Shown: piece after piece, positions 54,969 through 64,000 of the stretch
How the letters are laid out: every line of letters begins with the position of its first letter
Position numbering within the stretch: the first letter of the stretch is position 1
Source: Microbacterium pumilum
GTDB lineage: Bacteria > Actinomycetota > Actinomycetes > Actinomycetales > Microbacteriaceae
Direction of reading: 5' to 3'
Length of the DNA stretch: 64,000 bases
Assembly: GCF_039530225.1 (NCBI RefSeq)
Contig: NZ_BAAAOH010000001.1
Location: forward strand, 2,790,001-2,854,000
Translations under genes and position numbers: made by a program
The notes under the pieces: model-generated
What the model saw: only the letters and a program-made list of their open reading frames with translations
What the model was told of the DNA's origin: nothing
Database searches by the model: none

Positions 54969-55724
54969 ATGGCATCTCAGTCGCTGGCCGTCGGTGTGGA
55001 CATCGGGGGCACCGGGATCAAGGCGGGAATCGTCGACTTGCAGAAGGGTGAGCTGCGAAGCGACCGGATCAAGGTCGCAACGCCCACCGGGGCGGAGCCG
55101 CCGGACGTCCTCGTCGCCGTCAAGGAGGTCCTGTCGATCCTGAAGGTCGACAGCGACCTGGCGCTCGGCGTGGCCTTTCCCGCCATCGTGAAGAACGGCC
55201 GCACCCTTTCCGCGGCGAACGTCTCGCCGAAATGGGTCGGCTTCGAAGCCGAGCAGTTCTTCGAGGACGGCCTGGGTCGCGACATCCACTTCGCCAACGA
55301 CGCGGATGTCGCGGGCGTTGCCGAGATGAGGTACGGCGCAGCCAAGGACCAGCCGGGGCTCACGATCCTCACGACGCTGGGCACCGGCATCGGCTCAGCG
55401 CTGCTGTACAACGGCGTCCTCGTGCCCAACTCCGAGCTCGGTCACGTGCAGCGCGCCAAGCACGGGAAGGATGCCGAGGCGTATGCCGCCTATTCGGCGA
55501 TGGAGCGCGACCACCTGAGCTGGAAGGACTGGGCCGAGCGGCTGCAGTGGTACTACAGCTACATCGAGTTCCTGTTCAGCCCCGACCTGTTCGTCGTCGG
55601 CGGCGGTGTGTCCAAGCACGCGGATCAATTCGTCCCGCTGCTGGACCTGAAGACGCCGATCGTTCCGGCTGTTCATCGGAACAATGCGGGGATAATCGGG
55701 GCCGCCGCGCTCGCGCTCGACTGA
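54969..55724 (+). CDS. ppgK: Polyphosphate glucokinase
   Basis: A 251-residue ROK-family kinase that phosphorylates glucose with polyphosphate (and often ATP), typical of actinobacteria. Phosphate-1 motif: GVDIGGTGIKAGIVDL. The catalytic Asp lies in FANDADVAGVAEM. Phosphate-2: TLGTGIGSALLYNG. VGGGVSKHADQFVPLL is near the C-terminus. It lacks the CxCG(x)C zinc motif of glucose-specific ROK kinases, as expected for PpgK. It ends seven bases before the 3' end of the convergent rnpB gene. Confidence 0.93.
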   Translation: MASQSLAVGVDIGGTGIKAGIVDLQKGELRSDRIKVATPTGAEPPDVLVAVKEVLSILKVDSDLALGVAFPAIVKNGRTLSAANVSPKWVGFEAEQFFEDGLGRDIHFANDADVAGVAEMRYGAAKDQPGLTILTTLGTGIGSALLYNGVLVPNSELGHVQRAKHGKDAEAYAAYSAMERDHLSWKDWAERLQWYYSYIEFLFSPDLFVVGGGVSKHADQFVPLLDLKTPIVPAVHRNNAGIIGAAALALD

Positions 55725-55730
55725 CGAGAG

Positions 55731-56106
55731 GCGAATGGGCCGGCCTGTACGCCGGGTTCTGTCCGGGGGCGTGAGCCCCGTGGACGGTCATCTCTCTCGA
55801 CGACACGTTGCCGTGCCGTTCCAGCGGCCTACCCGGGGACTCGGCGAGCCGCGTCAACATCCCCTGTCTGGCCTTGCTCCGGGCGAGGTTTGCCGTGCGA
55901 GTCGCGTCACCGCGACCCCGGTGGTCTCTTACACCACCCTTTCACCCTTACCCCGGCCGAAGCCGAGGCGGTCTGCTCTCTGTGGCACTGTCTCGCGGAT
56001 CACTCCGGGTGGGTGTTACCCACCGCCCTGCCCTGTGGAGCCCGGACGTTCCTCGGCGCTGCGCGGCGAACCGCGAGCGACGCGACCGTCCAGCCGACCC
56101 ATTCGC
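55731..56106 (-). ncRNA. rnpB: RNase P RNA
   Basis: The catalytic RNA of RNase P (bacterial type A). Read on the minus strand, the conserved core GAGGAACGTCCGGGCTCCAC is followed by AGGGCAGGGCGGTGGGTAAC. The 3' part ends with GACAGAACCCGGCGTACA. The first and last bases form the P1 helix: GAATGGGTCGGC (ending at 56104) pairs with GCCGGCCCATTC (starting at 55744) with a single G-U. Ends are set from P1 and are accurate to a few bases. Confidence 0.93.
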
Positions 56107-56146
56107 GGTGCGAGTCTAGTCGCGTCCCCTCGGAGCCACTCGGTGG

Positions 56147-57892
56147 TCAGCCCTTGAGCGCTGTCTCGGCGATGGTCACGTCCAACGGGAAGTCGATGGG
56201 GAAGTCGCCGAACAGCAGCCGCGCGGCCGAGGCCGCGGCATCCTGAACCGCCTGAGCTGCGGCATCCGCGTGGACGGCCGGTGTGTGCACGATGACCTCG
56301 TCGTGCAGGAAGAACGCGAGATGCGGATGCCGCGCGAAGACCGGCCCGGACCGTTCCGCGGCATCCGTCTCGGCCACCGGCGGGAGCGCGGCGAGCCGGG
56401 TGCGCAGGTCGGCCATCCAGGCGAGCGCCCACTCTGCTGCCGTTCCCTGCACGATGAAGTTGCGTGTGAATCGGCCCCGATCTCGCGCCCAGCGTCGCGC
56501 GCGGGTCTCGTCGACCCCGGATGCCTCGGCCTCGGTCGCCCGTGACTGCGCCTGTGCCCAGCCGTCCGACGGCCCGGGAGACGTCCGGCCCAGCCATGTC
56601 GACACCAGACCTCCGTCCTCGCCGGTCCGCGCCGCGTCGTCGACGAGCCCCATCGCCCGCGGATACGTGCGGCGCAGGCGGGGCACGAGCCGCCCCGACT
56701 CCCCCGTCGTGGCGCCGTACATCGCCCCGAGGATCGCGATCTTCGCCTCCTGACGTGTGGCGACGGCACCGCTGTCGACGACGCCCGCGTAGAGGTCGCG
56801 TCCGCGAGAGGCATCCGCGAGGGCCGTGTCGCCCGCCATCGCCGCCAGCACCCGCGGCTCGAGCTGTGCCACATCGGCGATGACGAGAAGCCAACCAGGT
56901 TCGGCCCGCACCGCCTCTCGAAGCTGACGCGGGATCTGGAGCGCCCCGCCGCCCGACGACGCCCAGCGCCCGGTCACGACCCCGCCCGGAACGTACACGG
57001 GCCGGAAGCGGCCATCGTGCACCCACTCGGCGAGCCACGTCCAGCCGTTGGCAGACTGGAGGCGCGAGAGCTTCTTGTATTCGATCAGGGGCTCTATGAC
57101 CGGATGCCGCTGCTGGGCGAGCTCCCACCGGCTCGTGGACTCGACGAGGACGCCTGCGCGGTGGAGTGCGCGCAGCAGTTTCGGCTGCGAGTCCAGACTC
57201 GCGCCCGGGTCGCCGAGCGCGGCGCGGACACGATCCGCGGCCGCTGCCAGCTTCGCCGGTGATCCCCCACCCAGCGGCCGCGCACCGAGGACCTCGGTGA
57301 GGATGCGGTCGTGGGCGGCGCTATCCCAGGGCAGACCCGCCGCACGCAGCTCCTCGGCGATCAGGGCGCCCGCCGATTCCGCGGCGGTGAGCAGGCGCAG
57401 CCGACCCGGATCGCTCGACGTCGCGATGGCCCGTCGCTGGCGCGCGAACTCGGCTTGGGCCTCTGCCAGTCCCGACGGCGGACCGCTCGGCGCGAGGGTG
57501 GCGCCACCTTCCCAGTCGAACAGTGCGGGAGTCTTCACCTCGGCCGCCGTCGACGCGACGGCATCCCACGCCGCGGCGGCGCGAAGGTCACCGCCATCGG
57601 TGACGAGGGCGGACGAGCGGAGGATGGCGTGGCACAGCCGCAGATCATGGCACTTCGTGACACGGACACCGGCCGCCAGCAGATCGGCGTACCACGCGGG
57701 GGCATCGCTCCAGACCCAGCGCGGCGCCGTCCCTGCTTCGATGTCGCGCACCCACTCCGCGAATTCCGACGCCGACACGTCATGCCTCGACTGCTCGGCG
57801 CCCTCGGTGTCGAGCAGCGCCGCGGAGACCCCGTCATCCGTCCGGCCGAGGACGATCCAGACCGTGCGTTCAGTCCTGTCCGGCGTCGACAT
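56147..57892 (-). CDS. PolA-like DNA polymerase (family A, with degenerate exonuclease region)
   Basis: About 581 residues. The C-terminal 300 resemble family A DNA polymerase: QSANGWTWLAEW, VVTGRWASSGGGALQIPR, the motif A region LVIADVAQLEPRVLAAMAGD, the motif B region ATRQEAKIAILGAMYGATTGESG, and motif C HDEVIV. Motif A reads DVAQLEPR, not DYSQIELR. The N-terminal half is in the position of the 3'-5' exonuclease domain but shows no clear DEDD set, and there is no 5'-nuclease domain. It is a second, accessory polymerase of a kind common in actinobacteria. ATG 57892 overlaps the RNase HI gene by 23 bases, so the two are coupled. Confidence 0.85.
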   Translation of the reverse strand: MSTPDRTERTVWIVLGRTDDGVSAALLDTEGAEQSRHDVSASEFAEWVRDIEAGTAPRWVWSDAPAWYADLLAAGVRVTKCHDLRLCHAILRSSALVTDGGDLRAAAAWDAVASTAAEVKTPALFDWEGGATLAPSGPPSGLAEAQAEFARQRRAIATSSDPGRLRLLTAAESAGALIAEELRAAGLPWDSAAHDRILTEVLGARPLGGGSPAKLAAAADRVRAALGDPGASLDSQPKLLRALHRAGVLVESTSRWELAQQRHPVIEPLIEYKKLSRLQSANGWTWLAEWVHDGRFRPVYVPGGVVTGRWASSGGGALQIPRQLREAVRAEPGWLLVIADVAQLEPRVLAAMAGDTALADASRGRDLYAGVVDSGAVATRQEAKIAILGAMYGATTGESGRLVPRLRRTYPRAMGLVDDAARTGEDGGLVSTWLGRTSPGPSDGWAQAQSRATEAEASGVDETRARRWARDRGRFTRNFIVQGTAAEWALAWMADLRTRLAALPPVAETDAAERSGPVFARHPHLAFFLHDEVIVHTPAVHADAAAQAVQDAAASAARLLFGDFPIDFPLDVTIAETALKG

Positions 57893-58313
57893 CACGTCGG
57901 AAGCCCTCGCCCAGGTCCATCGCCTCGTTCGCGGCGGCATCCGCTCGTGAATTCTCGAGCCGGGGCACCCACTCGAACGTCACATCGCGTCCGTCGATCA
58001 GCGACTGGGCGCGCTGCGCCAGCACTCGCATGTCGGGATGCTTGATCTTCCAGCGGCCGGACATCTGCTCGACGACGAGCTTCGAGTCCATCCGGACGAG
58101 GACGGATGCGGCGGCATCCCGCTCGAACGCGACCTCGAGCCCCGCGATCAGCCCGCAGTACTCGGCGACGTTGTTGCTCGCGACACCCAGCGAGACCCCG
58201 ACTTCGCTCAGCACGACACCCGTCTGTGCGTCGATGACGACCGCTCCCCCGGCGGCGACGCCGGGATTGCCGCGGGATCCGCCATCGGCTTCGACGACGA
58301 AGCGGTGGGTCAC
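57870..58313 (-). CDS. rnhA: Ribonuclease HI-like protein
   Basis: A 147-residue RNase H fold protein. The carboxylates are visible: FVVEADGGSRGNPG (Asp), NNVAEYCGLIAGLEVA (Glu), VRMDSKLVVEQMSGRWKIK (Asp) and ENSRADAAANEA (Asp). It would degrade RNA in RNA:DNA hybrids. GTG 58313 overlaps the stop of the zinc-ribbon gene (GTGA), and its end overlaps the PolA-like gene. Confidence 0.9.
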   Translation of the reverse strand: MTHRFVVEADGGSRGNPGVAAGGAVVIDAQTGVVLSEVGVSLGVASNNVAEYCGLIAGLEVAFERDAAASVLVRMDSKLVVEQMSGRWKIKHPDMRVLAQRAQSLIDGRDVTFEWVPRLENSRADAAANEAMDLGEGFRRDVDAGQD

Positions 58314-59041
58314 AGGCCCGAGTCCTCCCCGCGCACCAGGATGCAGCCGCACTCCGGGCAGGTGACGATGTCGTCATCGGCGGCCTGGCGGAGGACCTGC
58401 AGATCGGTGCCCGCCAGCACCATGTTGCAGCCCTCGCACGTGCGAGCCCGCAGGTATGCCGCGCCGGCGCTCCGCGCCGCGATGCGCTCGTACAGCGCGA
58501 GCAGGTCGGCGGGCACCGTGCCCGAGACCGCGGCACGATCGCGCGTCGCGGCATCGAACGCCGCGGACGCCTCGGCGACCGTGCGCTTCGCCGCGGCGCT
58601 CAGCTCGGAGCCCTCGGCATTGGTCTGCGCGATGAGGACCTCCTGCTCGGCAGCAGCGGCCTCGGCCAGTTCGAGCCGTTCCATGACCTCGAGCTCGGCA
58701 TCCTCGAGATCGCTCTTGCGGCGCGCGAGCGATGCGAGCTCGCTCTCGAGGCCTTGAGCCTCTTTGGGGTTGCTGCTCGCGGCGAGGCGTTCGGCGTCGC
58801 GGGCGGCCCGCGCGTCGACCACGGCCACGTCCGATTCGATGCGCGACAGCTCGATGCGGAGGTCGTCGCGCGATCCCAGCCGGGTCGCGAGCTCCTGTCC
58901 GAGCTCCTGGCGCCGCGCCAGCAGCTCGTGCACGCGCCCCGCCTGGGGCGGATTCCGACGGGCGTGGTCCGCCTGACGGATGCGGGCATCGAGCTCGGCG
59001 ACCTCGATGAGGCGGCGCTGGTCTGCGGGGCTGGCTTTCAC
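58310..59041 (-). CDS. Coiled-coil protein with C4 zinc ribbon
   Basis: A 243-residue protein. Residues 1-190 are a long antiparallel coiled coil rich in Ala, Glu and Arg. The C-terminal 50 carry CEGC and CPEC pairs (TCEGCNMVLAGTDLQ, DDDIVTCPECGCILV), a four-cysteine zinc ribbon. This is the CT398-like family, found upstream of RNase HI in many actinobacteria; its role is unknown but it may bind nucleic acid. It is the first gene of a three-gene operon with RNase HI and the PolA-like protein. Confidence 0.88.
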   Translation of the reverse strand: MKASPADQRRLIEVAELDARIRQADHARRNPPQAGRVHELLARRQELGQELATRLGSRDDLRIELSRIESDVAVVDARAARDAERLAASSNPKEAQGLESELASLARRKSDLEDAELEVMERLELAEAAAAEQEVLIAQTNAEGSELSAAAKRTVAEASAAFDAATRDRAAVSGTVPADLLALYERIAARSAGAAYLRARTCEGCNMVLAGTDLQVLRQAADDDIVTCPECGCILVRGEDSGL

Positions 59042-59107
59042 GCGTCCAACCTACCCCGGGCATCGACAGGGCAACCCGCGCTTGCCGGCGATGCAGGCGG
59101 AAGACGG

Positions 59108-59180
59108 TGGGCCCAGAGAGACTCGAACTCCCGACCACCTCGGTGTAAACGAGGTGCTCTACCAACTGAGCTATAGGCCC
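59108..59180 (-). tRNA. tRNA-Val (TAC)
   Basis: A 73-base cloverleaf: acceptor GGGCCTA/TGGGCCC (one G-U), discriminator A, anticodon stem CCTCG/CGAGG with loop TTTACAC (anticodon TAC) and T loop TTCGAGT. With the GAC and CAC isoacceptors near 6 kb, three valine tRNA species lie in this window. Confidence 0.95.
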
Positions 59181-59250
59181 GCGACGGCAAGTCTACGAGG
59201 TGGCGCGGCGGCGGCGTCACGCTCGTCCGTCCACCGGCCCTCCGACTCGC

Positions 59251-59256
59251 TAGGCT
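59251..59256 (+). promoter_or_regulatory. Candidate -10 of aceE
   Basis: TAGGCT, placing the transcript start at about 59262 and giving a leader of about 87 bases before GTG 59349. The same hexamer stands before fadA. Confidence 0.45.
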
Positions 59257-59268
59257 GACAGATGGTGC

Positions 59269-59285
59269 GTTTGTGCAAGACAAAC
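59269..59285. promoter_or_regulatory. Inverted repeat in the aceE leader
   Basis: GTTTGT, five bases, ACAAAC: perfect six-base arms at about +7 to +23 of the predicted transcript, a good place for a repressor. Confidence 0.45.
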
Positions 59286-59348
59286 AATGTCTGCACCGCT
59301 GATGTTGCGATTCCCTGGCACGACCTGCCAGACGACGAAAGGTCTTAC

Positions 59349-62078
59349 GTGACTGTCAACGACCAGGATCCGTACTCGCAGAGCCCGCTCGACAGCGATC
59401 CCGACGAGACGGCGGAGTGGCGAGAGTCGCTTCAGCAGCTCGTCCAGGCCAAGGGCCACGGGCGTGGTCGCGAGATCATGCTGAGTCTGCTGCAGACGTC
59501 GCACGAGCTCCAGCTCAATGTGCCGCAGGTGCCGACGACGGACTACATCAACACGATCGCGCCCGAGAACGAGCCGGAGTTCCCCGGTGACGAGGCGCTG
59601 GAGCAGCGCTACCGGCGCTGGCTTCGCTGGAACGCCGCCGTCACGGTCCACCGGGCGCAGCGCCCGGGGATCGGTGTGGGCGGTCACATCTCCACCTACG
59701 CTTCGTCGGCGTCGCTCTACGAAGTCGGCTTCAACCACTTCTTCCGCGGCCTCGACGACCCGAACGGCGGCGACCAGATCTTCATCCAAGGTCACGCGTC
59801 GCCGGGCATCTACGCTCGCTCGTTCCTCGAAGGACGCCTGACCGAAGAGCAGCTGGACGGCTTCCGGCAGGAGAAGTCCAAGGCTCCCAACGGCATCCCG
59901 TCCTACCCGCACCCGCGGCTCATGCCCGAGTACTGGCAGTTCCCGACCGTGTCGATGGGCCTCGGTCCGATCAACGCCATCTACCAGGCGATGACGAACA
60001 AATACCTCACCAACCGCGGCATCAAGGACCTCGACGACTCGCACGTGTGGGCGTTCCTCGGCGATGGCGAGATGGACGAGGTCGAGAGCCGCGGTCAGCT
60101 GCAGGTCGCCGCGAATGAGGGTCTCGACAACCTCACGTTCGTCGTCAACTGCAACCTCCAGCGTCTCGACGGGCCCGTCCGCGGCAACGGCAAGATCATC
60201 CAGGAGCTCGAGGCGTTCTTCCGTGGCGCCGGCTGGAACGTCATCAAGGTGGTCTGGGGCGGCGGCTGGGACGAGCTTCTCGCCAAAGACACCGACGGCG
60301 CGCTCGTGCATCTCATGAACACGACCCCGGACGGCGACTTCCAGACGTATCGCGCCGAGAGCGGCGGATTCATCCGCGAGCACTTCTTCGGGCGCGACGA
60401 GCGCACGGCGGCGCTCGTGAAGGACTGGTCCGATGACGAGATCTGGGGCAAGCTCCGCCGCGGCGGCCTCGACTACCGCAAGGTGTACGCGGCCTACAAA
60501 GCGGCCGCCGAGCACAAGGGCCAGCCCACCGTCATCCTCGCCAAGACGATCAAGGGCTACGGTCTCGGCCACCACTTCGAGGGCCGCAACGCGACCCACC
60601 AGATGAAGAAGATGACCCTCGACGACCTCAAGCAGTTCCGCGACGGGATGCGCATTCCGATCACGGACGCGCAGCTCGAGGAGAACCCGTACCTGCCGCC
60701 GTACTTCAACCCGGGCGCCCAGGACGAGACGATCCAGTACATGCTCGAGCGCCGTCGGGCGCTCGGCGGCTTCCTTCCCGAGCGACGCACCCATCACGTC
60801 GGACTGCAGCTGCCGGGCGACGACGCGTACGCGCTGCCGAAGAAGGGCTCGGGCACACAGGAGATCGCCACGACGATGGCGTTCGTGCGACTGCTGAAGG
60901 ACCTGCTGCGTGCCAAGGACTTCGGACACCGCATCGTGCCGATCATTCCGGACGAGGCCCGCACGTTCGGCATGGACGCGTACTTCCCCACGGCGAAGAT
61001 CTACAACCCGCACGGCCAGAACTACACGTCGGTCGACCGCGAACTGCTGCTCGCCTACAAGGAGAGCCCGCAGGGTCAGATCATCCACGTCGGCATCAAC
61101 GAGGCCGGCGCAGTAGCGGCCTTCACCGCGACCGGGACGTCGTATTCGACGCACGGCGAGCCCTTGATCCCCGTCTACGTCTTCTACTCGATGTTCGGCT
61201 TCCAGCGCACCGGCGACGCGCAGTGGGCTGCCGGCGATCAGATGGCGCGCGGCTTCATCATCGGCGCGACCGCCGGTCGCACGACGCTGACCGGTGAGGG
61301 TCTGCAGCACGCCGACGGTCACTCGCACCTGCTCGCTTCGACCAACCCGGCGACGGTGTCGTACGACCCCGCCTACGGCTATGAGATCGCGCACATCGTC
61401 CGCTCCGGAATCGAGCGGATGTACGGCGGCAACCATCCCGACCCGAACGTCATGTACTACCTCACGGTATACAACGAGCCGCTCGTCCAGCCGGCCGAGC
61501 CCGAGGGCGTCGATGTGGACGGCATCGTCCGTGGCATGCACCGCGTCTCGACGGCGGAGGGCGAGGGCCCCCGCGCCCAGATCCTCGCTTCGGGTGTCGG
61601 AGTACCGTGGGCGTTCGAGGCTCAGCAGCTCCTGCGTGACGACTGGGGCGTGCAGGCCGACGTGTGGTCGGTCACCTCCTGGACGGAGCTCCGCCGCGAC
61701 GGACTCGCCGCCGATCAGCACAACTTCCTGCACCCGGAGGAGGAGCCGCGCACGGCTTACATCACGCAGAGGCTGCGGGATGTCGACGGGCCCGTGGTCG
61801 CGGTGAGCGACTTCATGCATGCGGTCCAGGACCAGATCCGCCAGTGGGTGCCCCGGCGGTTCGCGAGCCTCGGCGCGGACGGATTCGGCTTCTCGGACAC
61901 GCGTCCTGCAGCCCGTCGCTTCTTCAAGATCGACGGCCCCTCGATCGTCGTACGGACGCTTCAGTCTCTTGCCGAGGACGGCGTGGTGGATCGCAGTCTC
62001 GCAGCGCAGGCCATCGAACGCTATCGCCTGCACGACGTGACCGCCGGCACGAGTGGCAACGCGGGCGGCGAGAGCTGA
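59349..62078 (+). CDS. aceE: Pyruvate dehydrogenase E1 component, homodimeric type
   Basis: A 909-residue thiamine-diphosphate E1 that decarboxylates pyruvate and passes the acetyl group to lipoyl-E2. ThDP motif: [49 protein letters not shown] and [19 protein letters not shown] are diagnostic of AceE. GTG 59349 has GAAAGG six bases upstream and matches the usual VTVNDQDPY start; an in-frame ATG at 59262 near the predicted transcript start would add 29 residues and is less likely. Partners are SucB-type E2 and LpdA. Confidence 0.96.
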   Translation: MTVNDQDPYSQSPLDSDPDETAEWRESLQQLVQAKGHGRGREIMLSLLQTSHELQLNVPQVPTTDYINTIAPENEPEFPGDEALEQRYRRWLRWNAAVTVHRAQRPGIGVGGHISTYASSASLYEVGFNHFFRGLDDPNGGDQIFIQGHASPGIYARSFLEGRLTEEQLDGFRQEKSKAPNGIPSYPHPRLMPEYWQFPTVSMGLGPINAIYQAMTNKYLTNRGIKDLDDSHVWAFLGDGEMDEVESRGQLQVAANEGLDNLTFVVNCNLQRLDGPVRGNGKIIQELEAFFRGAGWNVIKVVWGGGWDELLAKDTDGALVHLMNTTPDGDFQTYRAESGGFIREHFFGRDERTAALVKDWSDDEIWGKLRRGGLDYRKVYAAYKAAAEHKGQPTVILAKTIKGYGLGHHFEGRNATHQMKKMTLDDLKQFRDGMRIPITDAQLEENPYLPPYFNPGAQDETIQYMLERRRALGGFLPERRTHHVGLQLPGDDAYALPKKGSGTQEIATTMAFVRLLKDLLRAKDFGHRIVPIIPDEARTFGMDAYFPTAKIYNPHGQNYTSVDRELLLAYKESPQGQIIHVGINEAGAVAAFTATGTSYSTHGEPLIPVYVFYSMFGFQRTGDAQWAAGDQMARGFIIGATAGRTTLTGEGLQHADGHSHLLASTNPATVSYDPAYGYEIAHIVRSGIERMYGGNHPDPNVMYYLTVYNEPLVQPAEPEGVDVDGIVRGMHRVSTAEGEGPRAQILASGVGVPWAFEAQQLLRDDWGVQADVWSVTSWTELRRDGLAADQHNFLHPEEEPRTAYITQRLRDVDGPVVAVSDFMHAVQDQIRQWVPRRFASLGADGFGFSDTRPAARRFFKIDGPSIVVRTLQSLAEDGVVDRSLAAQAIERYRLHDVTAGTSGNAGGES

Positions 62079-62086
62079 CCGACCGC

Positions 62087-63307
62087 ATGCCCGGCCCCGG
62101 CGCGCAGATGGACAAGACCGAGACGCTCGTTTGGCTGCGGCGCATCTCGGGAGATCTCGCGACGGCCACGAACCGGCGCCTCGAGGAGACACTCCCGTGG
62201 TATGCCGAGATGCCTCCCGCGCGCCGTTCGGCGGTGGGTCTCGTGGCTCAGGCCGGCATCACGTCGTTCATCCAGTGGTACGACGACCCCGGCTCGACGC
62301 CGTGGATCGCCGCCGACATCTTCGCCACGGCGCCCCGGGAACTGCTTCGGAGCGTGAGCCTCACCCAGACGCTCCAGCTCATCCGAGTGACGGTCGAAGT
62401 GACAGAAGACCGGATCAAGGACAAGGGCGAGCACCTTCGCGAGGCGATCCTGCTCTATTCGCGCGACGTGGCTTTCGCGGCGGCGGATGTCTACGCCCGC
62501 GCCGCCGAGGCACGCGGACTCTGGGATGCGCGACTGGAGGCGCTCGTCGTCGACTCGATCCTGACCGGCGAAGCCGACGAGGAGCTCCCCAGCCGGATCG
62601 CGGCGCTGGGCTGGCACGGTCACGGTGAAGTCTCCGTGCTCGTCGGCACCACTCCCCCGCTGTTCGACGTCGACCAGCTGCGCCGCACCGCGCGCAAGCT
62701 CGGTGTCGACGTGCTGATCGGGGTCCAGGGCTCCCGCCTGGTGCTCGTGCTGGGTCGCGCCGATCCGCCCAATCGCACCGAGGACATGCCGTCGGACCTC
62801 CCTTTCCCCGAGATCGCCAAGCGGCTCGAGCCGGGATTCGGAAACGGCCACCTCGTCCTCGGGCCCGCCGTCCCTGCGCTCGTGGATGCCAGTCAGAGCG
62901 CGCGTGCGGCGCTCGGCGGATTCGCCGTCGCGCGGGCGTGGCGCCATGCACCTCGACCGGTCGAGGCCGACGACCTCCTCCCCGAGCGCGCGCTGGCCGG
63001 CGACCCGCTCGCCAAGCAGACCCTCGTCGAGCGCATCTACCGCCCGCTGCAGGCGCACAGCGCCGATCTCGTGACGACCCTGTGGAGCTACCTCGACAAC
63101 GGGCGTTCCCTCGAGGCGACCGCGCGGGAGCTGTTCGTCCACCCGAACACGGTGCGCTACCGGCTGAAGCGCGTCTCGGAGGTCATCGGCTGGGATGCCA
63201 CTGGTCCACGTGAGGCGCTGATCCTGCAGACGGCGCTGATCCTCGGTTCGATGGGGCCGGATGCGACCCGTCGACGGCCGCCTGCGGCCCGGAGAACTCA
63301 TCACTAG
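62087..63307 (+). CDS. fasR: PucR-type transcriptional regulator of fatty acid synthesis (FasR-like)
   Basis: About 406 residues. The C-terminal PucR/CdaR helix-turn-helix reads LWSYLDNGRSLEATARELFVHPNTVRYRLKRVSEVIGWD. The N-terminal half (WLRRISGDLATATNRRLEETLPWYAEMPPARRSAVGLVAQAGITSFIQWY) is characteristic of the regulator encoded before fabD in actinobacteria, named FasR in Streptomyces. It controls the fabD operon. ATG 62087 or 62108 may be the start. It follows aceE by eight bases and precedes fabD by 84. Confidence 0.9.
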   Translation: MPGPGAQMDKTETLVWLRRISGDLATATNRRLEETLPWYAEMPPARRSAVGLVAQAGITSFIQWYDDPGSTPWIAADIFATAPRELLRSVSLTQTLQLIRVTVEVTEDRIKDKGEHLREAILLYSRDVAFAAADVYARAAEARGLWDARLEALVVDSILTGEADEELPSRIAALGWHGHGEVSVLVGTTPPLFDVDQLRRTARKLGVDVLIGVQGSRLVLVLGRADPPNRTEDMPSDLPFPEIAKRLEPGFGNGHLVLGPAVPALVDASQSARAALGGFAVARAWRHAPRPVEADDLLPERALAGDPLAKQTLVERIYRPLQAHSADLVTTLWSYLDNGRSLEATARELFVHPNTVRYRLKRVSEVIGWDATGPREALILQTALILGSMGPDATRRRPPAARRTHH

Positions 63308-63309
63308 TC

Positions 63310-63324
63310 TGTGCGACCCGCACA
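63310..63324. promoter_or_regulatory. Inverted repeat between fasR and fabD
   Basis: TGTGC, five bases, GCACA, just past the fasR stop and 68 bases before the fabD start. It is a candidate FasR operator by position only. Confidence 0.35.
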
Positions 63325-63391
63325 AAGCATCTCGTCATTCTTGTGACCGGATCGCCAGAACCACCCGACCGATCCTTGAAAGGATGAACAA

Positions 63392-64000
63392 GTGATCATC
63401 GCGGTCTTCCCTGGCCAGGGCTCCCAGTCCCCTGGCTTCCTCACCCCGTGGCTCGCTCTCGACGGCGCCGCAGATCGAGTGGCCGCCTATTCCGAGTGGG
63501 CGGGCGTGGATCTCACCGCCGCCGGCACCGAATGGGATGCCGAGCAGATCCGCGATACGCAGGTCGCCCAGCCCCTCATCGTGGCTGCCAGCCTTCTGTC
63601 GTGGAACGCGCTGACCGACCGTGATCGAATCGCGGGCGTCGCCGGCCACTCGGTCGGCGAACTCGCCGCGGCTGCGGCCGCCGGCATCCTGAGCGAGGAG
63701 GACGCCCTGCGCCTCGTCGGCATCCGCGGTCGTGCCATGGCGGATGCCGCCGCGGTCGAGCAGACCGGAATGAGCGCCGTGATCGGCGGCGACGAGGCGG
63801 CAGTGGTCGCCCGCCTCGCCGAGCTCGACCTCACTCCCGCGAACTACAACGGCGGCGGGCAGGTCGTCGCCGCAGGCGCCCTCGACGCACTCCAGTCCCT
63901 GTCGGCCGAGCCGCCTGCGGGCACGCGGGTCATACCGCTGCAGGTCGCCGGCGCCTTCCACACCCGCTACATGGCGCCCGCCGTCGAGGCGCTGCGTGCT
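63392..64000 (+). CDS. fabD: Malonyl-CoA:ACP transacylase, N-terminal part
   Basis: The first 203 codons; the gene continues beyond the right edge. FabD moves malonyl from CoA to acyl carrier protein to start fatty acid elongation. It begins VIIAVFPGQGSQSPGF, the family start. The active-site serine is Ser87 in AGHSVGELAAA, RGRAMADAA follows, and the His of GAFHTRYM fits the catalytic base. GTG 63392 is preceded by GAAAGGAT. fabH, acpP and fabF would be expected next. Confidence 0.95.
   Translation, partial: MIIAVFPGQGSQSPGFLTPWLALDGAADRVAAYSEWAGVDLTAAGTEWDAEQIRDTQVAQPLIVAASLLSWNALTDRDRIAGVAGHSVGELAAAAAAGILSEEDALRLVGIRGRAMADAAAVEQTGMSAVIGGDEAAVVARLAELDLTPANYNGGGQVVAAGALDALQSLSAEPPAGTRVIPLQVAGAFHTRYMAPAVEALRA

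Noticed and set aside
59250..62192. Long minus-strand open frame opposite aceE (about 980 codons)
   Set aside because: It is the antisense shadow of a clear AceE gene in a high-GC genome; the composition is Arg/Val/Asp/Leu-rich without any domain and there is no start signal.

Overview
This 64 kb window reads as a chromosomal segment of a high-GC actinobacterium, most likely Microbacterium or a close relative in the Microbacteriaceae. The evidence is the very high GC at third codon positions, many GTG starts and GTGA/ATGA gene overlaps, and actinobacterial marker families: DUF3000, DUF3093, DUF3159, DUF3710, DUF4191, DUF4193, DUF7455, SepH, GlnE, polyphosphate glucokinase and a FasR-type regulator next to fabD. 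I see no phage, insertion sequence, transposase or CRISPR array. All identifications come from reading the sequence and from family knowledge; no database search was run.

Layout. 1-5115: the 5' end of thrS, then a three-gene block of a GMC (cholesterol-oxidase-like) flavoprotein between two related alpha/beta hydrolases that both carry Cys in place of the nucleophilic Ser. 5123-9757: an AlkD-like protein, four tRNA genes (Val-GAC, Cys, Gly, Val-CAC), a PemK/MazF-like protein, the ammonium transporter and ZapE. 9878-18421: sulfur transfer (SseA, SufE), a RibD-like reductase, an alpha/beta hydrolase, DUF3000, RNase D and a fadA-fadB beta-oxidation operon. 18497-25538, mainly minus strand: dxs, aconitase, and the dut-DUF3710-DUF3159 operon. 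25551-28656: DUF3093, DUF4193, SepH and a phosphodiesterase.

28722-40041 holds the second type II topoisomerase (parC and parE are separated by an HTH/Clp-N pair and an HNH gene), a DUF7455 protein, two complementary alanine-racemase-like genes, an ATP-grasp ligase, a coenzyme-F420-ligase-like protein and the principal sigma factor. 40142-48537: PAC2 protein, leucyl aminopeptidase, lpdA and sucB (E3 and E2 of the 2-oxoacid dehydrogenases), a membrane-anchored protein of unknown role, DUF4191 and an RDD protein. 48561-54832: nitrogen assimilation (GlnR box, glnA, glnE, second glutamine synthetase). 54969-64000: polyphosphate glucokinase, RNase P RNA, a PolA-like polymerase with RNase HI and a zinc-ribbon protein, tRNA-Val(TAC), aceE, fasR and the start of fabD.

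How parts work together. Amt, GlnA and GlnE form a nitrogen-control set; GlnR-type boxes lie upstream of both amt and glnA. AceE, SucB and LpdA are E1, E2 and E3 parts of central 2-oxoacid oxidation, with aconitase in the same pathway. FadA/FadB break down fatty acids while FasR/FabD begin their synthesis. The least ordinary parts are the apparently split alanine racemase, the GMC/Cys-hydrolase block, and the small HTH/Clp-N module framed by inverted operators. Several genes appear to be leaderless, with a TANNNT -10 hexamer 6-7 bases before the start codon.
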